64,000 bases of DNA, taken from Protula sp. h YS-2021 (taxonomy: Eukaryota; Annelida; Polychaeta; Sabellida; Serpulidae). Of this stretch, positions 1-19,850 are shown in pieces. The notes beneath the pieces are model-generated. The model had not been told where the DNA came from, made no database searches, and saw only the letters and a list, made by a program, of their open reading frames with translations. The stretch spans positions 9,668,271 to 9,732,270 of the forward strand of contig OX457032.1 in the NCBI GenBank assembly GCA_949752745.1, given 5' to 3'. The translations under genes and the position numbers were made by a program. Position 1 is the stretch's first letter, and each line of letters begins with the position of its first letter.

Positions 1-911
1 TTCTAGATCCCAAGCAGATAATCAATGGAGCTGTAGTATATTTGTTGTCGATTCGGCAAAAACTACCCAAATAAACGGCTAGTTTTAGGAGAAACACAAA
101 CAAAACAAAAATGCTGTTCGTTCCACAGATCTGGTCCGATTACTTTCAAGGGCAATGTTGGCCATGAAATCTAACATGTCCAAATTTTGTCACAGTTGGT
201 CGGTTCTCCTTTCACCTTTATAATGTCTATGTTTTATGGCTGGGCACAATGTCCACCGACATTCTTTTTAAAATATCACCTTTTGAATATTTTTACTGGG
301 CTCATCGGCGTTAGACTGGATGTACCTACTTTGTTAGGTACTTAATACAAGGATAAAACACAGTTGTTTAGAATGTGGTGTGAGTTGCATTCGTTGCTTA
401 TTCATTTATAATTAAAACCCACCTTATTGTACAGCACCTTTACAGAGACAAGCTCTTCTTGTGATTATTGACCAAATTACCCAATAAATCTTTCATAATA
501 TTTTGTAATGTTAAATTTATTTTTGGCTGTTTCTAGGAGACAGATGGACGCATTCAGTCGTAGAGTACACAACAGAAGTTTAATGTTTAACCAATATCAT
601 TGTTGCGATGGATTTTTACCTATGATCTGTGTGGTGCTTTCGCGTGTAATGCAATTCTAAAGTAAATATTTGTACGGGATTTCTAAACTGTTGTTCTGTT
701 ATATTTAAATGATTAATATCTAGAAATAATTCAGCATCACATTGATATGCTGCCCATGTTCGTATTTGATTAGTTTATCAATAGTAAGTAAATTTTAATT
801 GATTGTTTTGACAATAGTAAACAACCAAGCCCATAGAACTGTGTCAATACTTTTTGTCTTTCATTGTCGTCAGAATGACATTGTCTTAACAGTCTAGTTT
901 TGCTATTACAG
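1..911 (+). other. probable intron / gene interior, no certain exon
   Basis: AT-rich sequence upstream of the candidate terminal exon at 912. It ends in a pyrimidine-rich stretch and an AG at 910-911. A second acceptor-like site (ggctgtttctag) ends at 537 and is followed by a short open stretch closing at a TAA near 584, which could be an alternative last exon, but nothing supports it strongly. An open stretch of about 36 codons near 110-230 was also noted and has no clear splice signals. By inference this is intron of a gene whose earlier exons lie left of the window. Confidence 0.3.
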
Positions 912-1024
912 GTACGGGACGTAGAGGAGCTCAATTAGAAGCAAACGCTTTAGGATTAGATCAAGAGGATGGGTACTTTGTATTGAATTTGGACAGGAAT
1001 GTAAACTCTTCTAACAAGACATAA
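912..1024 (+). CDS. candidate 3' terminal coding exon, protein not recognised
   Basis: A consensus 3' splice site (ttttgctattacag) ends at 911. It is followed by two bases completing a split codon, then 36 codons open to a TAA at 1022-1024. The peptide looks like ordinary protein, with a mixed acidic and aliphatic composition including LGLDQEDGYFVLNLDRN, and it ends in a polar Asn/Ser-rich tail. A poly(A) signal follows about 95 bases later. The acceptor, the open frame, the protein-like composition and the nearby AATAAA agree, so I infer the last exon of a plus-strand gene entering from the left. I do not recognise the family. No transcript evidence is available, and a chance open frame of this length remains possible. 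Confidence 0.5.
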
Positions 1025-1117
1025 TGCCAAGTAAGCCAGGCCCATGGTCTACCAGAGGTATAAATATAAGAACAGGAGGGCTATATTTTTTCTTCCTGTT
1101 AGATTACTTCACGAAAT

Positions 1118-1123
1118 AATAAA
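1118..1123 (+). promoter_or_regulatory. poly(A) signal AATAAA
   Basis: A canonical AATAAA lies about 95 bases after the stop codon of the candidate terminal exon. Cleavage would be expected near 1135-1150. The hexamer is common by chance in AT-rich DNA, so its weight comes from its position. Confidence 0.45.
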
Positions 1124-1159
1124 GTCTTGGTGCATAAGAAGTTATGTTGAGAAATAAAA

Positions 1160-10359
<9,200 letters not shown>

Positions 10360-10360
<1 letters not shown>

Positions 10361-11190
10361 AGTCTCTCTCTCTCTCTCTCTCTCCTCCTCCTCCTCCCTC
10401 TCCTCCCCTCTCCCTCCTGTCTCTCCCTCTCTGTCTCTGTCTCTCTGTCTCTCTCTCTGACTAAAGTTTGCCTCCCTCCCTCCTTTCCTACCCGCGCCCG
10501 TGCCTCCCTCCCTCCTTTCCTACCCCCGCCCATGCCTCCCTCCCTCCTTTCCTACCCCCGCCAATGCCTCCCTCCCTCCTTTCCTACCCCCGCCAATGCC
10601 TCCCTCCCTCCTTTCCTACCCTCGCCCATGCCTCCCTCCCTCCTTTTCTACAACCGCCAATGCCTCCCTCCCCCATTCCGGTGTCTGCTCATGCTTCTCT
10701 CGCACCCTCCTTTCCTACCCCCGCCAATGCCACCCTCCCTCCTTTCCTACCCCCGCCCATGCCTCCCTCCCTCCTTTTCTTCCCCCGCTAATGCCTCCCT
10801 CCCCCATTCCTGTGTCTGCCTGATTCCTTAAATCCGTTCCTACTCATGCCTCCCTCCCTCCTTCCTTTCCTCTGCCCGCTCATCCTTTTCTTCCTCCTTT
10901 CCTGTGCCTGTCTGTGCCTTCCTATATCTTTCGCCCGCCCGCGCATCCCTCCCTCCGTTCCTACCCCGTCAATGCCTCCCTCCCTCCTTTTCTCTGCCCG
11001 CTCGTTCTTCCCCCCCCCTCCCCTCCGTTCCTGTGCCTGTACCCCCTCGAGCCGTCCCTGTGCCCGCGCCTCCCTCCCTCCGTTCCTCCGCCCGCCCGCG
11101 CCTCCCTCCCTCCGTTCCTCCGCCCGCCAGTGCTTCTCTCAAACCTTTCCTCCCCCAGGCCCGTCCCTCCCTCCCGCTTCGTACAGTGGC
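10360..11190. repeat. C/T-rich array: (CT)n then 32-bp minisatellite
   Basis: A (CT)n segment (10363 to about 10462) runs into tandem units of 32 bp containing cctccctccctcctttccta, about ten of them well preserved between 10468 and 10830. The copies then become more diverged to about 11190. All C/T bias is on the plus strand. It opens false Pro/Ser-rich frames of over 100 codons in several frames. A 32-bp unit is not a multiple of three, which argues against selection for coding. Confidence 0.93.
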
Positions 11191-12122
11191 ACATCTCCAG
11201 CTCCACAGAGTGGTGCAGTCAGTAGTTGCCCTAGACACATAAATTATTCTTAAATCATCAGTTTTCGCTTTCTTACTTATTGTGGTATTTCGTAAATTAA
11301 TGCTTTCTTTTTACTTAACTAGAACCATTTAATATTAATCAGTATTTGCAAATACACATAAAAGACGAAATAAATATGGAAGGTTGTTTAGGGAAAATAT
11401 CTCACTTAAGTATAGTCTTCGGCCACGGAATGAAACTAAATGAGGATAAGTGAAATTCCATAACCTGCCATGGAGAAAGAAAATATGTGCACGTATGTTT
11501 TGGCTGGAACATTGCAATATAAAGTGATTAGCCTCATTCTGGATAACACCACATATGAGGTCAACTAATCGCGTCTTTGATATAGTCTTCATAACCACCC
11601 CCTGGGATGATTAAACTGCAGATGAAGGACTTAACTCCAGAGAGCTTTGCTGTGTTAAAAGCTAATGTCCTTGGTTAAGCTTTTTAACATGATTTTTTGA
11701 GTAATAAAATACCTAGTGCATTGTTGCAAAATATGAAGTTTGCAGTTTTTTGACAACTGTGCGTCATCGAAGGCGTAAAACGACACCGGGATAAGAAATC
11801 TGATTCCACCGTGTTTTGTGGACACCGCTTCTTCTGCACTAAGCAGCTGTAGATTAAAATTCCTCGTACCTGCGAATAACGGATGGCTTGTAATGAGCAA
11901 TTTTGTGTTTATGTATCAGCATTTCTTGCCGTTATTTGCGGTGACAAGAACTGTAATTAATGGGAGGGGGAAGGGACGGGGAGGGGGGGAGGGGAGGGAG
12001 GGGGGTTGTATTCGTTACAAGGAGCAGCCACGCTACAGAGTTACTCTGACAATCGGTTATTGACGGTCTGTCCAACATTGAAACTTAGGAAAAAATTCTA
12101 CTTTTATTTAATGACTCTGTTA
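11191..12122. other. non-coding spacer
   Basis: Unique-looking sequence with a short G-rich run at 11961-12005 of ggggaggga type. Open frames of 81-87 codons occur on both strands without protein-like character. Nothing else is supported. Confidence 0.45.
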
Positions 12123-12134
12123 CAGGGTTGCCAC

Positions 12135-12242
12135 AGTCAGGAAAAAGTCAGGAAAGTCAGGAAAAAAATTAGTCAGGAAAAGTCAGGAAAATCTGTTCTG
12201 AGTCAGGAAAAGTCAGGAAAAGTTCGGAAAAGTCAGGAAACT
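12135..12242 (+). repeat. left subterminal gtcaggaaaa repeats of the hAT element
   Basis: About nine copies of a 10-12 base motif, agtcaggaaaa, with small variations in spacing. The same motif in the same orientation recurs just inside the right end. In hAT elements subterminal repeats are bound by transposase; that role here is inferred. Confidence 0.85.
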
Positions 12243-12513
12243 CATATTATTTTCTATATTTTTTTTCAAGTAATAGTCACATGTGGATTGTTTCGTCCTC
12301 CAAATGATTTTTTTCAAATCAAACACATTGGTTTTCTACATCACACTTTTTAGACATCTGCATTGATTCTGTTGCTTTATACCAGGACGAAAAACATATC
12401 ATGCGGGAATGCCTTAGATAACCGAAGCACTAGGTCCGAGTTGGCGTGTTGTCCGTAGCTTGCTAGTAAGGGGCACATAGAATCTAAAGCCTTGTTGCGA
12501 AATTGCGATATTT

Positions 12514-13114
12514 ATATGTCTCTTCCTAAGGGAGGCATATATAGCATTAGTGTGTCCGTCTGTCTCTCTGTCCGACTGTCCGCAGTGAGTTCTTCTGAAA
12601 TTAATGAGTCAATTTGTCTCAAAACATACATACATATTGAGGTACATGTCTAGATGATGCCCGTGTTATTTTTTTCGTTCTTTCAGAAATTCTATTTTTG
12701 GCAAATTTTTGAATATGTTGGGGCGGTTCGTGCATTTTTTTTCACCTTGGCAGGCTAAATCATCCAAACAGTTTATTTGGATAAGGCTCAGACTCACAAG
12801 AAGAACACACATATAGCGCAAATTATACTGCAAAGTTTTTATTCATTTCCATTGAAAATGTATTTTTGGCGATTTTCGAAATTTGTGATTTTTAAGTTTT
12901 TTGGCCATATTGTTGCGATATCTCCGAAACTGTTTGTTGGATTAGTCTGAAATGTGTTAAGAAGAACCAACATATAGTGCAAATGTTTACTGCGAAGTTT
13001 TTTTTATTTTCTGTAAAAATGTTTTTGCCGATTTTTTTTATTTTTGTGGCTCGCCAATGTACTCTTAAGCAAGGATTTTTTTCCACGTGACTGATTGGGG
13101 GGGGGGAGACATAT
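12514..13114. mobile_element. 601-bp repeat element with short terminal inverted repeats
   Basis: It starts atatgtctcttcc and ends with gggggagacatat, which is inverted atatgtctccccc, giving at least nine paired terminal bases. The interior contains three diverged units of about 150 bp. Each has an aagaagaac...acatatagygcaaat type stretch and a T-rich tail ending near gccgatttttt; the best pair is 12768-12870 and 12925-13040. The right 35 bases recur at 41274-41308, so this is a dispersed family. No coding capacity was seen. It may be a non-autonomous DNA element; no target duplication was identified. Confidence 0.5.
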
Positions 13115-13273
13115 CCGTTGCTGTTTTAACAAAAACACTGGCCAGCCTAGTTTACCCAAGTAAAGATATATCATTTAATTAGTTATGTACATCCTCTGTG
13201 TCTCTTTTTTCACAAAGGGGATCCTTTCAAGTTTGAACGTGGAAAAAGTAAAGACTTGAAGTCGGGATGAGGG

Positions 13274-13819
13274 CCGGTGTAATGAAACGTTTTGACCTCC
13301 AAACAAATCGACCCCCCGGTCGATTTGTTTTAAAACAAACAGACCCCCCGGTCGATTTGTTTTGGGAAAGCCCGCCATAACAAACAGACCTCCCCTATAA
13401 TAAAATGACCCCCTCCAAATAATCATGTTTAAATATAAAATGGAAGTAAAAAAGGTGGATATGGTTTTTAAATACTATTTTAAGCATTTTCTACCTCTTT
13501 ATGTAGAAAACTTTTATTTTGAGCCTTTGAAATGCCATTATTGAGCTTGGACAGTTTTTTGGTGACTGTATGTTAGTGGTGTTGGAAGTGTTTTCGTGTT
13601 TGAAAATGTGGATGTTAGTTGCTAAATCATTTGTTATTCATGGATATAGTTTTTATTTCAATTAACGAAACTAATAAGGTGGTCATATGTGGAAAGAAAT
13701 AAAGAAATCAACAAAAAATGAGAAGGTTAAAACATTTCAGGAGGGGTCTGTTTGTTTTAAAACAAATCGACCGGGGGGGGTCGATTTATTTTGGGGGTCA
13801 AAACGTTTCCTTACACCGG
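13274..13819. mobile_element. 546-bp MITE-like element with ~75-bp terminal inverted repeats
   Basis: The left end and the inverted right end share ccggtgtaakgaaacgtttt and continue matching for about 75 bases (13274-13350 against 13740-13819). The arms include a self-complementary segment built on aaatcgaccccccggtcgattt. The centre is AT-rich and non-coding. Long terminal inverted repeats, small size and no ORF fit a MITE. The exact target duplication is unclear. It lies inside the hAT element and so inserted after it. Confidence 0.7.
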
Positions 13820-14227
13820 TGTGAAAGAGTGGGTTAAAGCGCCCATCAAGCATATATAAGCTGTGCGCTGCAAAAGGCCGTGTCCAATGAAACATTTTTA
13901 AACAATACCTGTATCTGTTCAATAACTTGCGCTGGTATTTTACAGTATCAGTGAATGTCCCGCATTGTGTGTGATTCTAAGCAATAAGCTAAGGGAGAAG
14001 ACCATCTGATGGAATAGCACCTGTAAAGTTGCTGTTTTATCACATGTTGACTATTTCTCTACATGCTGCAGAAATGGAGAGAAAGGTTTTCTTTTATTGC
14101 TGCTGAACGTTTATTCGTTTTGGACGTGTGTTTGTGTCATTGAAGATCTTCGTTACGCAGCAAGATAACTATTTTCAGACTGAAGAAAATGAGAGGTTGA
14201 AGTAAATTTGTGAGCTGAAAAATCAAA

Positions 14228-15005
14228 ATGTCAAGCAAAGAAACGTATTTTTCGAGAGGATGATCAAAACACACTAACTTTTAATCATGGGTCGCCGAAG
14301 TACCAGGTGACGGCGCATTCGTGTTGGCAATATTGGAAAGAGAGCATTGACGAAACATTGTAAAGGGGTAAAACATGTAAATGCAGAGCATGCACGCCAG
14401 AATGAATTTGAATATCTTCAGCCGTAAAACAGCTGTGCCACAATCAACAGACAATACACGTAACGAAAAAGTTTCTGAAGAATCTAGCCCATCCACTTCT
14501 AGACAAGTACAATCTACCACAGATACATCGTCGTTGTCTGAGTTTGTAAGCCGGTAGGAGGTTCTTCGTGCCGAGATTATATGATTAAAAAGTAGAGGAC
14601 TACTCTAGTTTTAATTCGTCAACCGATGTTGGAGGCATATTCCACAAAATGTTCCCAGATAGTGACATAGCTGCAAAGTTCAACATGCAACGTACAAAAT
14701 CCTCCTATATCGTTGTCCATGGGATCGCCCCATATTTCAAGGATAAGTTAATTAAAAGCGTTTGTTCAAGTGATGCTTATGTACTACTGTATGACGAATC
14801 AAGAAACAGGGTTACAAAAGACGAGCAAATGGATGCAATGGTCAGACACTGGGTAAATTCTGAAGTTGTCACACAATATCTTGATTCAAAGTTCCTGGGT
14901 CATAGAACAGCCAAAGATCTCCTCAATAACTTCAACGATGCGGCAAAAGCCTTGCCACCACACTTGCTCTTACAGGTCTGCAGTGATGCACCAAACGTTA
15001 CAAAA

Positions 15006-15006
<1 letters not shown>
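14228..15006 (+). pseudogene. hAT transposase remnant (N-terminal part)
   Basis: From 14649 a frame of about 120 codons reads as part of a hAT-type transposase. It has an FPDSDIAAKF-like start, a YDES motif at residues 48-51 whose Asp fits the first acidic residue of the RNase H-like fold, and FLGHRTAKDLL at residues 82-92. Upstream, readable coding continues in other frames: a Ser/Thr-rich linker at 14402-14550 and an NSSTDVGG segment at 14610-14640, joined by indels and stops. At the 3' end the frame runs into (AAT)n at 15006, so the catalytic C-terminal two thirds, including the dimerisation region, are missing. The family call rests on motif memory and position inside hAT termini. The copy cannot make active transposase. 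Confidence 0.72.
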
Positions 15007-15036
<30 letters not shown>

Positions 15037-15040
15037 GCAA
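15003..15040. repeat. (AAT)n microsatellite truncating the hAT transposase
   Basis: About ten AAT units directly follow the last recognisable transposase codon, so the deletion breakpoint and the microsatellite coincide. Confidence 0.9.
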
Positions 15041-15305
15041 CAACAATTAGCTTTCTCTTGTTCGAACGTTAATTGATTGGAAGATAATCTTATGATTATA
15101 AGCACTCTGATAGGCAATATTAAGGTTATCTCACGTAATTATATTGAAATATGCAGATTTATTATATCATATGTATCTATTTGAGTATAAGCCTTATAGA
15201 AACGGGAAAAAGAAAAAATTACATGCAAAAAAAGTCAGGAAAAAGTCATGAAAAGTTCAGGAAAAAGTCAGGAAAAATGGTTCGTAAAATTGTGTTTCAA
15301 CCCTG

Positions 15306-16856
15306 CTGTTATGTTCAATTATTTTGCATAAACCTAAATGCGAAAACTTACAGAGTGTAGCCGCTGCTAAATGATGGATATATTTTAAAGGTCTATAGGT
15401 GTTTTCTATGGAGAAATCATTATTTTTGGTAATGTCAACTATTCCAAAACAAAATCAATGTATTTATTATGTGTTACAATGGTACAAAATGTCAAATTAG
15501 AAAAGGTTTGAGTTTCAAAAAGTATTTTTTCAAAATAACTTAATAAAATATATCAAAATAACAGAAAAGTTACAACTGTCAATCAAATGAGTGGGCGCAG
15601 TGTTGACATAACCATTTATGATTTAGCACCTTTGTCTGCACCTTGAATACGCTGTGCATTCATTAGCACTATATCTCTAACCGAAGCCCTATAGGCCTTC
15701 GCAGGGAGTTCACAATCCAATGATAGGGCCACAAGGCAGAATGAGACCCGCTATGGCCTCAGTAAGTCCATTTTATTACATTAGGTTGTTACAGCTAGGG
15801 GAAACGAACAGAAAACCTTCAAATCCATTCATTAGTAGTAGGTAGAAAATCAATTTCATGAGCGATTACCTCCCATGGCATGAAGGTAACTTAGTACTCT
15901 ATATTTTTATTGCAATTTCTTCCTTTATTTATATTCCTTATTTCTGTTGTGTCTATACCTCGAGAGTTGCATTTTCGATGAGATGTTACGCACTCAAGGC
16001 TGTGTGCATTCCTCCCCGCCGTGTTTGCTCTCCGTCGCCGCTTACTCTTTCAGGTAAACATTGCACTGTACTAAACTCGTGCATTTTTACCCACGTATTT
16101 GAAATAAAATCGCTGTTCTTAACCATGGAATTATATTTTAAAATCACATGTGACGTAACAGTATTTTAGCTGTCGGTGAAATAAACCGATCTAATTAAAA
16201 GTCGCTGTTCTTCATTGGCCAATAAACTGCCAGATTACGAATGTTCTACCATGTCTTCTTTTGGGATACTTTTTAAAATATTGAATTTAAAAGAAGTTAG
16301 AATAACCGACGTTCTATTTTCTTAATAGCATTGATGCTTTTTTTTTCAAACCATTTCGTGTTATGCGTTTCAATGTGCACAGTGCTTCCAGTTTAAGCCC
16401 CGGGTTCAAAGAGTTACCTGCCCAAACACACTCTTTACCAATCTGACCACAAATCCTACCTATTTGAAGCACCCCCTCCCTACCCCCACAATTTGAATTA
16501 CCGGTACTTAACAAGAAATTGAAAATAAAGTGGAATTGTTTGGCACAAATTATGCTTAAAAAAGCTTTTATTCTTATTTTTCACTGCTTATTATTATATG
16601 AGAGTAGTACATTTTATCTTAATAAACGTGTAGTTATAACGAACTTTTCGTACACAACGTGGTCAAATTTCCCAATAAAGTTTTTATTCCTTTCATTTGT
16701 CATTGAAATTCTCACATTGTATTACATTGACGGTTTCCATTTTACTTTCATTAGGAATTATTAGTAATCTTTGATACACACACTCAGTTGAATGACAGTA
16801 AGTGCTGTGGATACCCGCGAAATGGTTATTTCAGTCTAGCCCTATTTTCTAATATG
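15306..16856. other. AT-rich non-coding stretch
   Basis: Contains an open frame of 103 codons (15858-16169, plus) with no recognisable domain, no acceptor upstream and unremarkable composition. Nothing else is supported. Confidence 0.45.
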
Positions 16857-17508
16857 GCCGGGGCAGGGGTGCGCGGGAGACCGGGGTAGGGGTGGGGCGG
16901 GAGACCGGCGCAGGGGTGGGGCGGGAGGTCGGGGCAGGGGTAAGACGGAGACCGGTGCAGGGGTGGGGCGGGAGGCCGGGTCAGGGGTGGGGCGGGAGAC
17001 CGGGACAGGGGTGGTTCGGGAGGCCAGGGCTGGGGTGGGGCGGGAGGCCGGGGCAGGGTTGGGGCGGGAGGCCGGGGCAGGGGTGAGGCTGGAGGCCGGT
17101 TCAGGGGGGCGGGAGACCGGGGCAGGGGTAGGGAAGGAGGGCGGGGCAGGGTGGGTGGGAGGCCGGGGCAGGGGTGGGGTGGGAGACCGAGGCAGGGGTG
17201 GGGCGGGAGGTCGGGGCAGGGGTAAGACGGAGACCGGGGCAGGGGTGGGGCGGGGGGGCCGGGTCAGGGGTGGGGCGGGAGACCGGGGCAGGGGTGGTTC
17301 GGGAGGCCAGGGCTGGGGTGGGGCGGGATGCCGGGGCAGGGTTGGGGCGGGAGGCCGGGGCAGGGGTGGGGCGGGAGGCCGGTTCAGGGGTGGGGCGGGA
17401 GACCGGGGCAGGGGTAGGGAAGGAGGGCGGGGCAGGGTGGGTGGGAGGCCGGGGCAGGGGTGGGGCGGGAGACCGAGGCAGGGGTGGGGCGGGAGGCCGG
17501 GGCAGGGT
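16857..17508. repeat. G-rich ~25-bp minisatellite with 282-bp higher-order repeat
   Basis: Tandem units built on ggggcaggggtggggcggga with alternating gagaccg and gaggccg ends. A landmark variant (aggggtaagacggag) recurs at about 16937 and 17219, 282 bases apart, and the following variants repeat in the same order, showing duplication of a block of about 11 units. Nearly every unit has four closely spaced G runs on the plus strand, so quadruplex formation is expected. False Pro-rich and Gly/Arg-rich frames of over 200 codons arise on both strands. Confidence 0.95.
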
Positions 17509-17763
17509 CTCAACTCGGTGCCGAAAGCTGGCTTTCAAATCACACAGTCTCACCGATCAACCACATGATTATAGAGCGAATGAAATATTAGAAAATGTGG
17601 TTTTTAGACAAAGTCAAAATGCGTCAAAACTTTCGAAGTCAGATTTGCGTAAAAAAAGTAAAAAACAGTGCTATGATAATTTTATAACGATTTATAAACA
17701 TTATCACAAAATGAAATGTGCGCCAAATATAGTTGCATATCACCAATGGGTAAGGGTGGGCGA

Positions 17764-18130
17764 TGCTACGTGCTTGCTGACACGTTCCTGTCGTTCTATG
17801 ACGCTTATTGACACAAACCTATCGTTCTATGACGCCTGTTGACACATTCCTGTCGTTCTATGATGCTTGTTGACACGTTCCTGTCGTTCTATGACGCTTG
17901 TTGACACGTTCCTATCGTTCTATGACGCTTGTTGACACGTTCCTATCGTTCTTAGACGCTTGTTGATACGTTCCTATCGTTCTATGACGCTTGCTGACAC
18001 GTTCCTATCGTTCTATGGCGCTTGTTGACACGTTCCTGTCGTTCTGTGATGCTTGTTGACACGTTCCTGTCGTTCTATGACGCTTATTGACACATTCCTA
18101 TCGTTCTATGACGTTTGCTGATATTACTTT
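17764..18130. repeat. 31-bp minisatellite
   Basis: About 12 head-to-tail copies containing cgttcctatcgttctatgac, with unit ends alternating cttgt, cttat and cttgc. Copies differ by one to four bases. No coding frame persists through it. Confidence 0.95.
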
Positions 18131-18709
18131 CGTACATTTACGGTTTTTGACGCATTCCTGGCATTCTATGATGACTGTTTACATTTTCCATGCGCTAATG
18201 AGTTTCTTATTCCAGCAGTTTTAATGATCAATTAGGTAGTATGAATCGTGGGTTCACATTTCCGCCAGCGCTGAGTTACTGGAGCTCAAATAGCAACAAA
18301 TAAAAGACAATAGAAGACGACAGCTATCATATATTGATAGTTTCTAGGTCTGTGGGCTCAAACAAGCGAGTGCCTGTTCGTATCTCTCGACCCAACTCCA
18401 TATTATATTGTTGAGAAGCGGCGGCATTTTCAGCTTGACAAGTCAGCTCTATGATTGCATTTCAACCCTGCTTGAGTTACGCAAACTTGTTGTGTTTAAC
18501 TGTAGCGAAGTTTCAAACAAACCGCATGTCGCCGGTAAAGTTAAGTAAATATATGAGTAAATCTTTCTTTGTTGTGAGGCTATTTTGGTGGAATGACCCC
18601 CTGTGAGATTTAGCGAGAAATTCAAGTGTGTAAAACTTTGTGATCCATGAAATCAGCATTAAATCTCAACTTTCTCCCTTTCTCGCTCTCAAATGCATGT
18701 TGGAAGCTG
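18131..18709. other. non-coding spacer
   Basis: Unique-looking sequence between two minisatellites. No ORF or RNA signature was seen. Confidence 0.45.
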
Positions 18710-18819
18710 CCCATACGTGGCCCATACGTGGCCCATACGTGGCCCATACGCGGCCCATACGTGGCCCATACGTGGCTCATACGTAGCCCATACGTGGCCC
18801 ATACGTGGCCCATACGTGG
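18710..18819. repeat. 11-bp minisatellite (cccatacgtgg)
   Basis: Exactly ten 11-base units, three of them with single-base changes. Each unit contains the self-complementary core acgt. Confidence 0.97.
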
Positions 18820-19061
18820 CCTGCAATTGGATACTTCAGTTCACATTTATAGAAAGAATAAGTCATTTTTCGGAGTGTAAAAGTGTTAAAAGCCGTCTCC
18901 TGTTATTTCCTCAAAGTCGCAAACTATCAGGTGGTCAACTATTAGCAATGATACTAAATAATAATAAATAAATTAAACATTAAAAATATAACTTCTACAC
19001 TGATATACATAACCAGCTCCACGTCTAAAACAAAGGTTTACAGCAATATGAAAGCATCTAT

Positions 19062-19084
19062 AAATAATAATAATAATAATAATG

Positions 19085-19168
<84 letters not shown>
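19062..19168. repeat. (AAT)n microsatellite
   Basis: About 35 AAT units with a single interruption (atgata near 19083). It gives poly-Ile, poly-Leu and similar false frames on both strands. Confidence 0.97.
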
Positions 19169-19169
<1 letters not shown>

Positions 19170-19850
19170 GAACCGCATTTCGCAAGCGAAATCTTCAACA
19201 CTTGACAAACATGAACAGTTTAAAATATTTCTTGAACAACATGAAGTTTTTTTACAAACCGCATAGTCTGTAACAAAACTAAGTAGAGAGCTTGTGGCGC
19301 AGCACGTATGCGGCTTATAAGGTTCATCTGCTTGGTTATGTTGGCTCAACGGCTTTATTGATTGAACGGCCTGGCATTTTACTCTATGCAGGCTGAGCTC
19401 GCGTGCTATTTTGCTCAACCGTTACTTTGCTTTAAAAGGTGTGTTTTTATTTATTCTAAAATCAGCTGTGTTCGCATGGCGTTTTAAGCGTGAAAACGAA
19501 AGCGTAGACAAAAAAAGGCGGGATGCACACCCTCAGATCAGGTTGTACATAAGTACAAAGTTGTAGTCCTAGAGCTGTAGTGTCAGAGAAGAAGCTTAGA
19601 CAAAAAAATGAATTTTTACTGTCAAAATAATAGCGCAACGACTGCCCGCACAAATTCAGATAAGCCTTGACCAAGTCAAAGACTTGTCAAGTGTTAATAA
19701 AACTGTTTCAGAATGTCTCTTTGGGGTTTTCAGCCTTAAGAGTTATGTAGCCCAGTTAATGGTACAGACTCCACTGTGTAATAGAGAACAAACTCCGTAT
19801 TCTCGTTCTAGTTGTTCGCTGGCAAAAGCTGGAGGGAAAGTGGCCTTCGA
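19169..19850. other. non-coding spacer
   Basis: No gene, RNA or repeat beyond low-complexity flanks was recognised. Confidence 0.4.

Larger units (their letters stand above)
12123..15305 (+). mobile_element. decayed hAT-family DNA transposon with nested insertions
   Basis: The left end reads cagggttgccaca and the right end, on the other strand, reads cagggttgaaaca: 13-bp terminal inverted repeats with two mismatches, of the CAGGGTTG type seen in hAT elements. The flank is ctctgtta on the left (12115-12122) and ctgtta on the right (15306-15311). This is an 8-bp hAT-size duplication that has lost one CT. Both ends carry subterminal copies of gtcaggaaaa in the same orientation (12135-12240 and 15230-15275), as expected for transposase-binding repeats. 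The interior holds a hAT transposase remnant (about 14228-15006) and two other elements with inverted ends (12514-13114 and 13274-13819). The protein is truncated, so the copy cannot move by itself. Confidence 0.82.

Noticed and set aside
15858..16169. 103-codon plus-strand frame
   Set aside because: No recognisable motif. The length is within chance expectation for 64 kb in six frames.
16842..17842. Pro-rich and Gly/Arg-rich frames of 150-223 codons on both strands
   Set aside because: Products of the G-rich minisatellite. Both strands and several frames are equally open.
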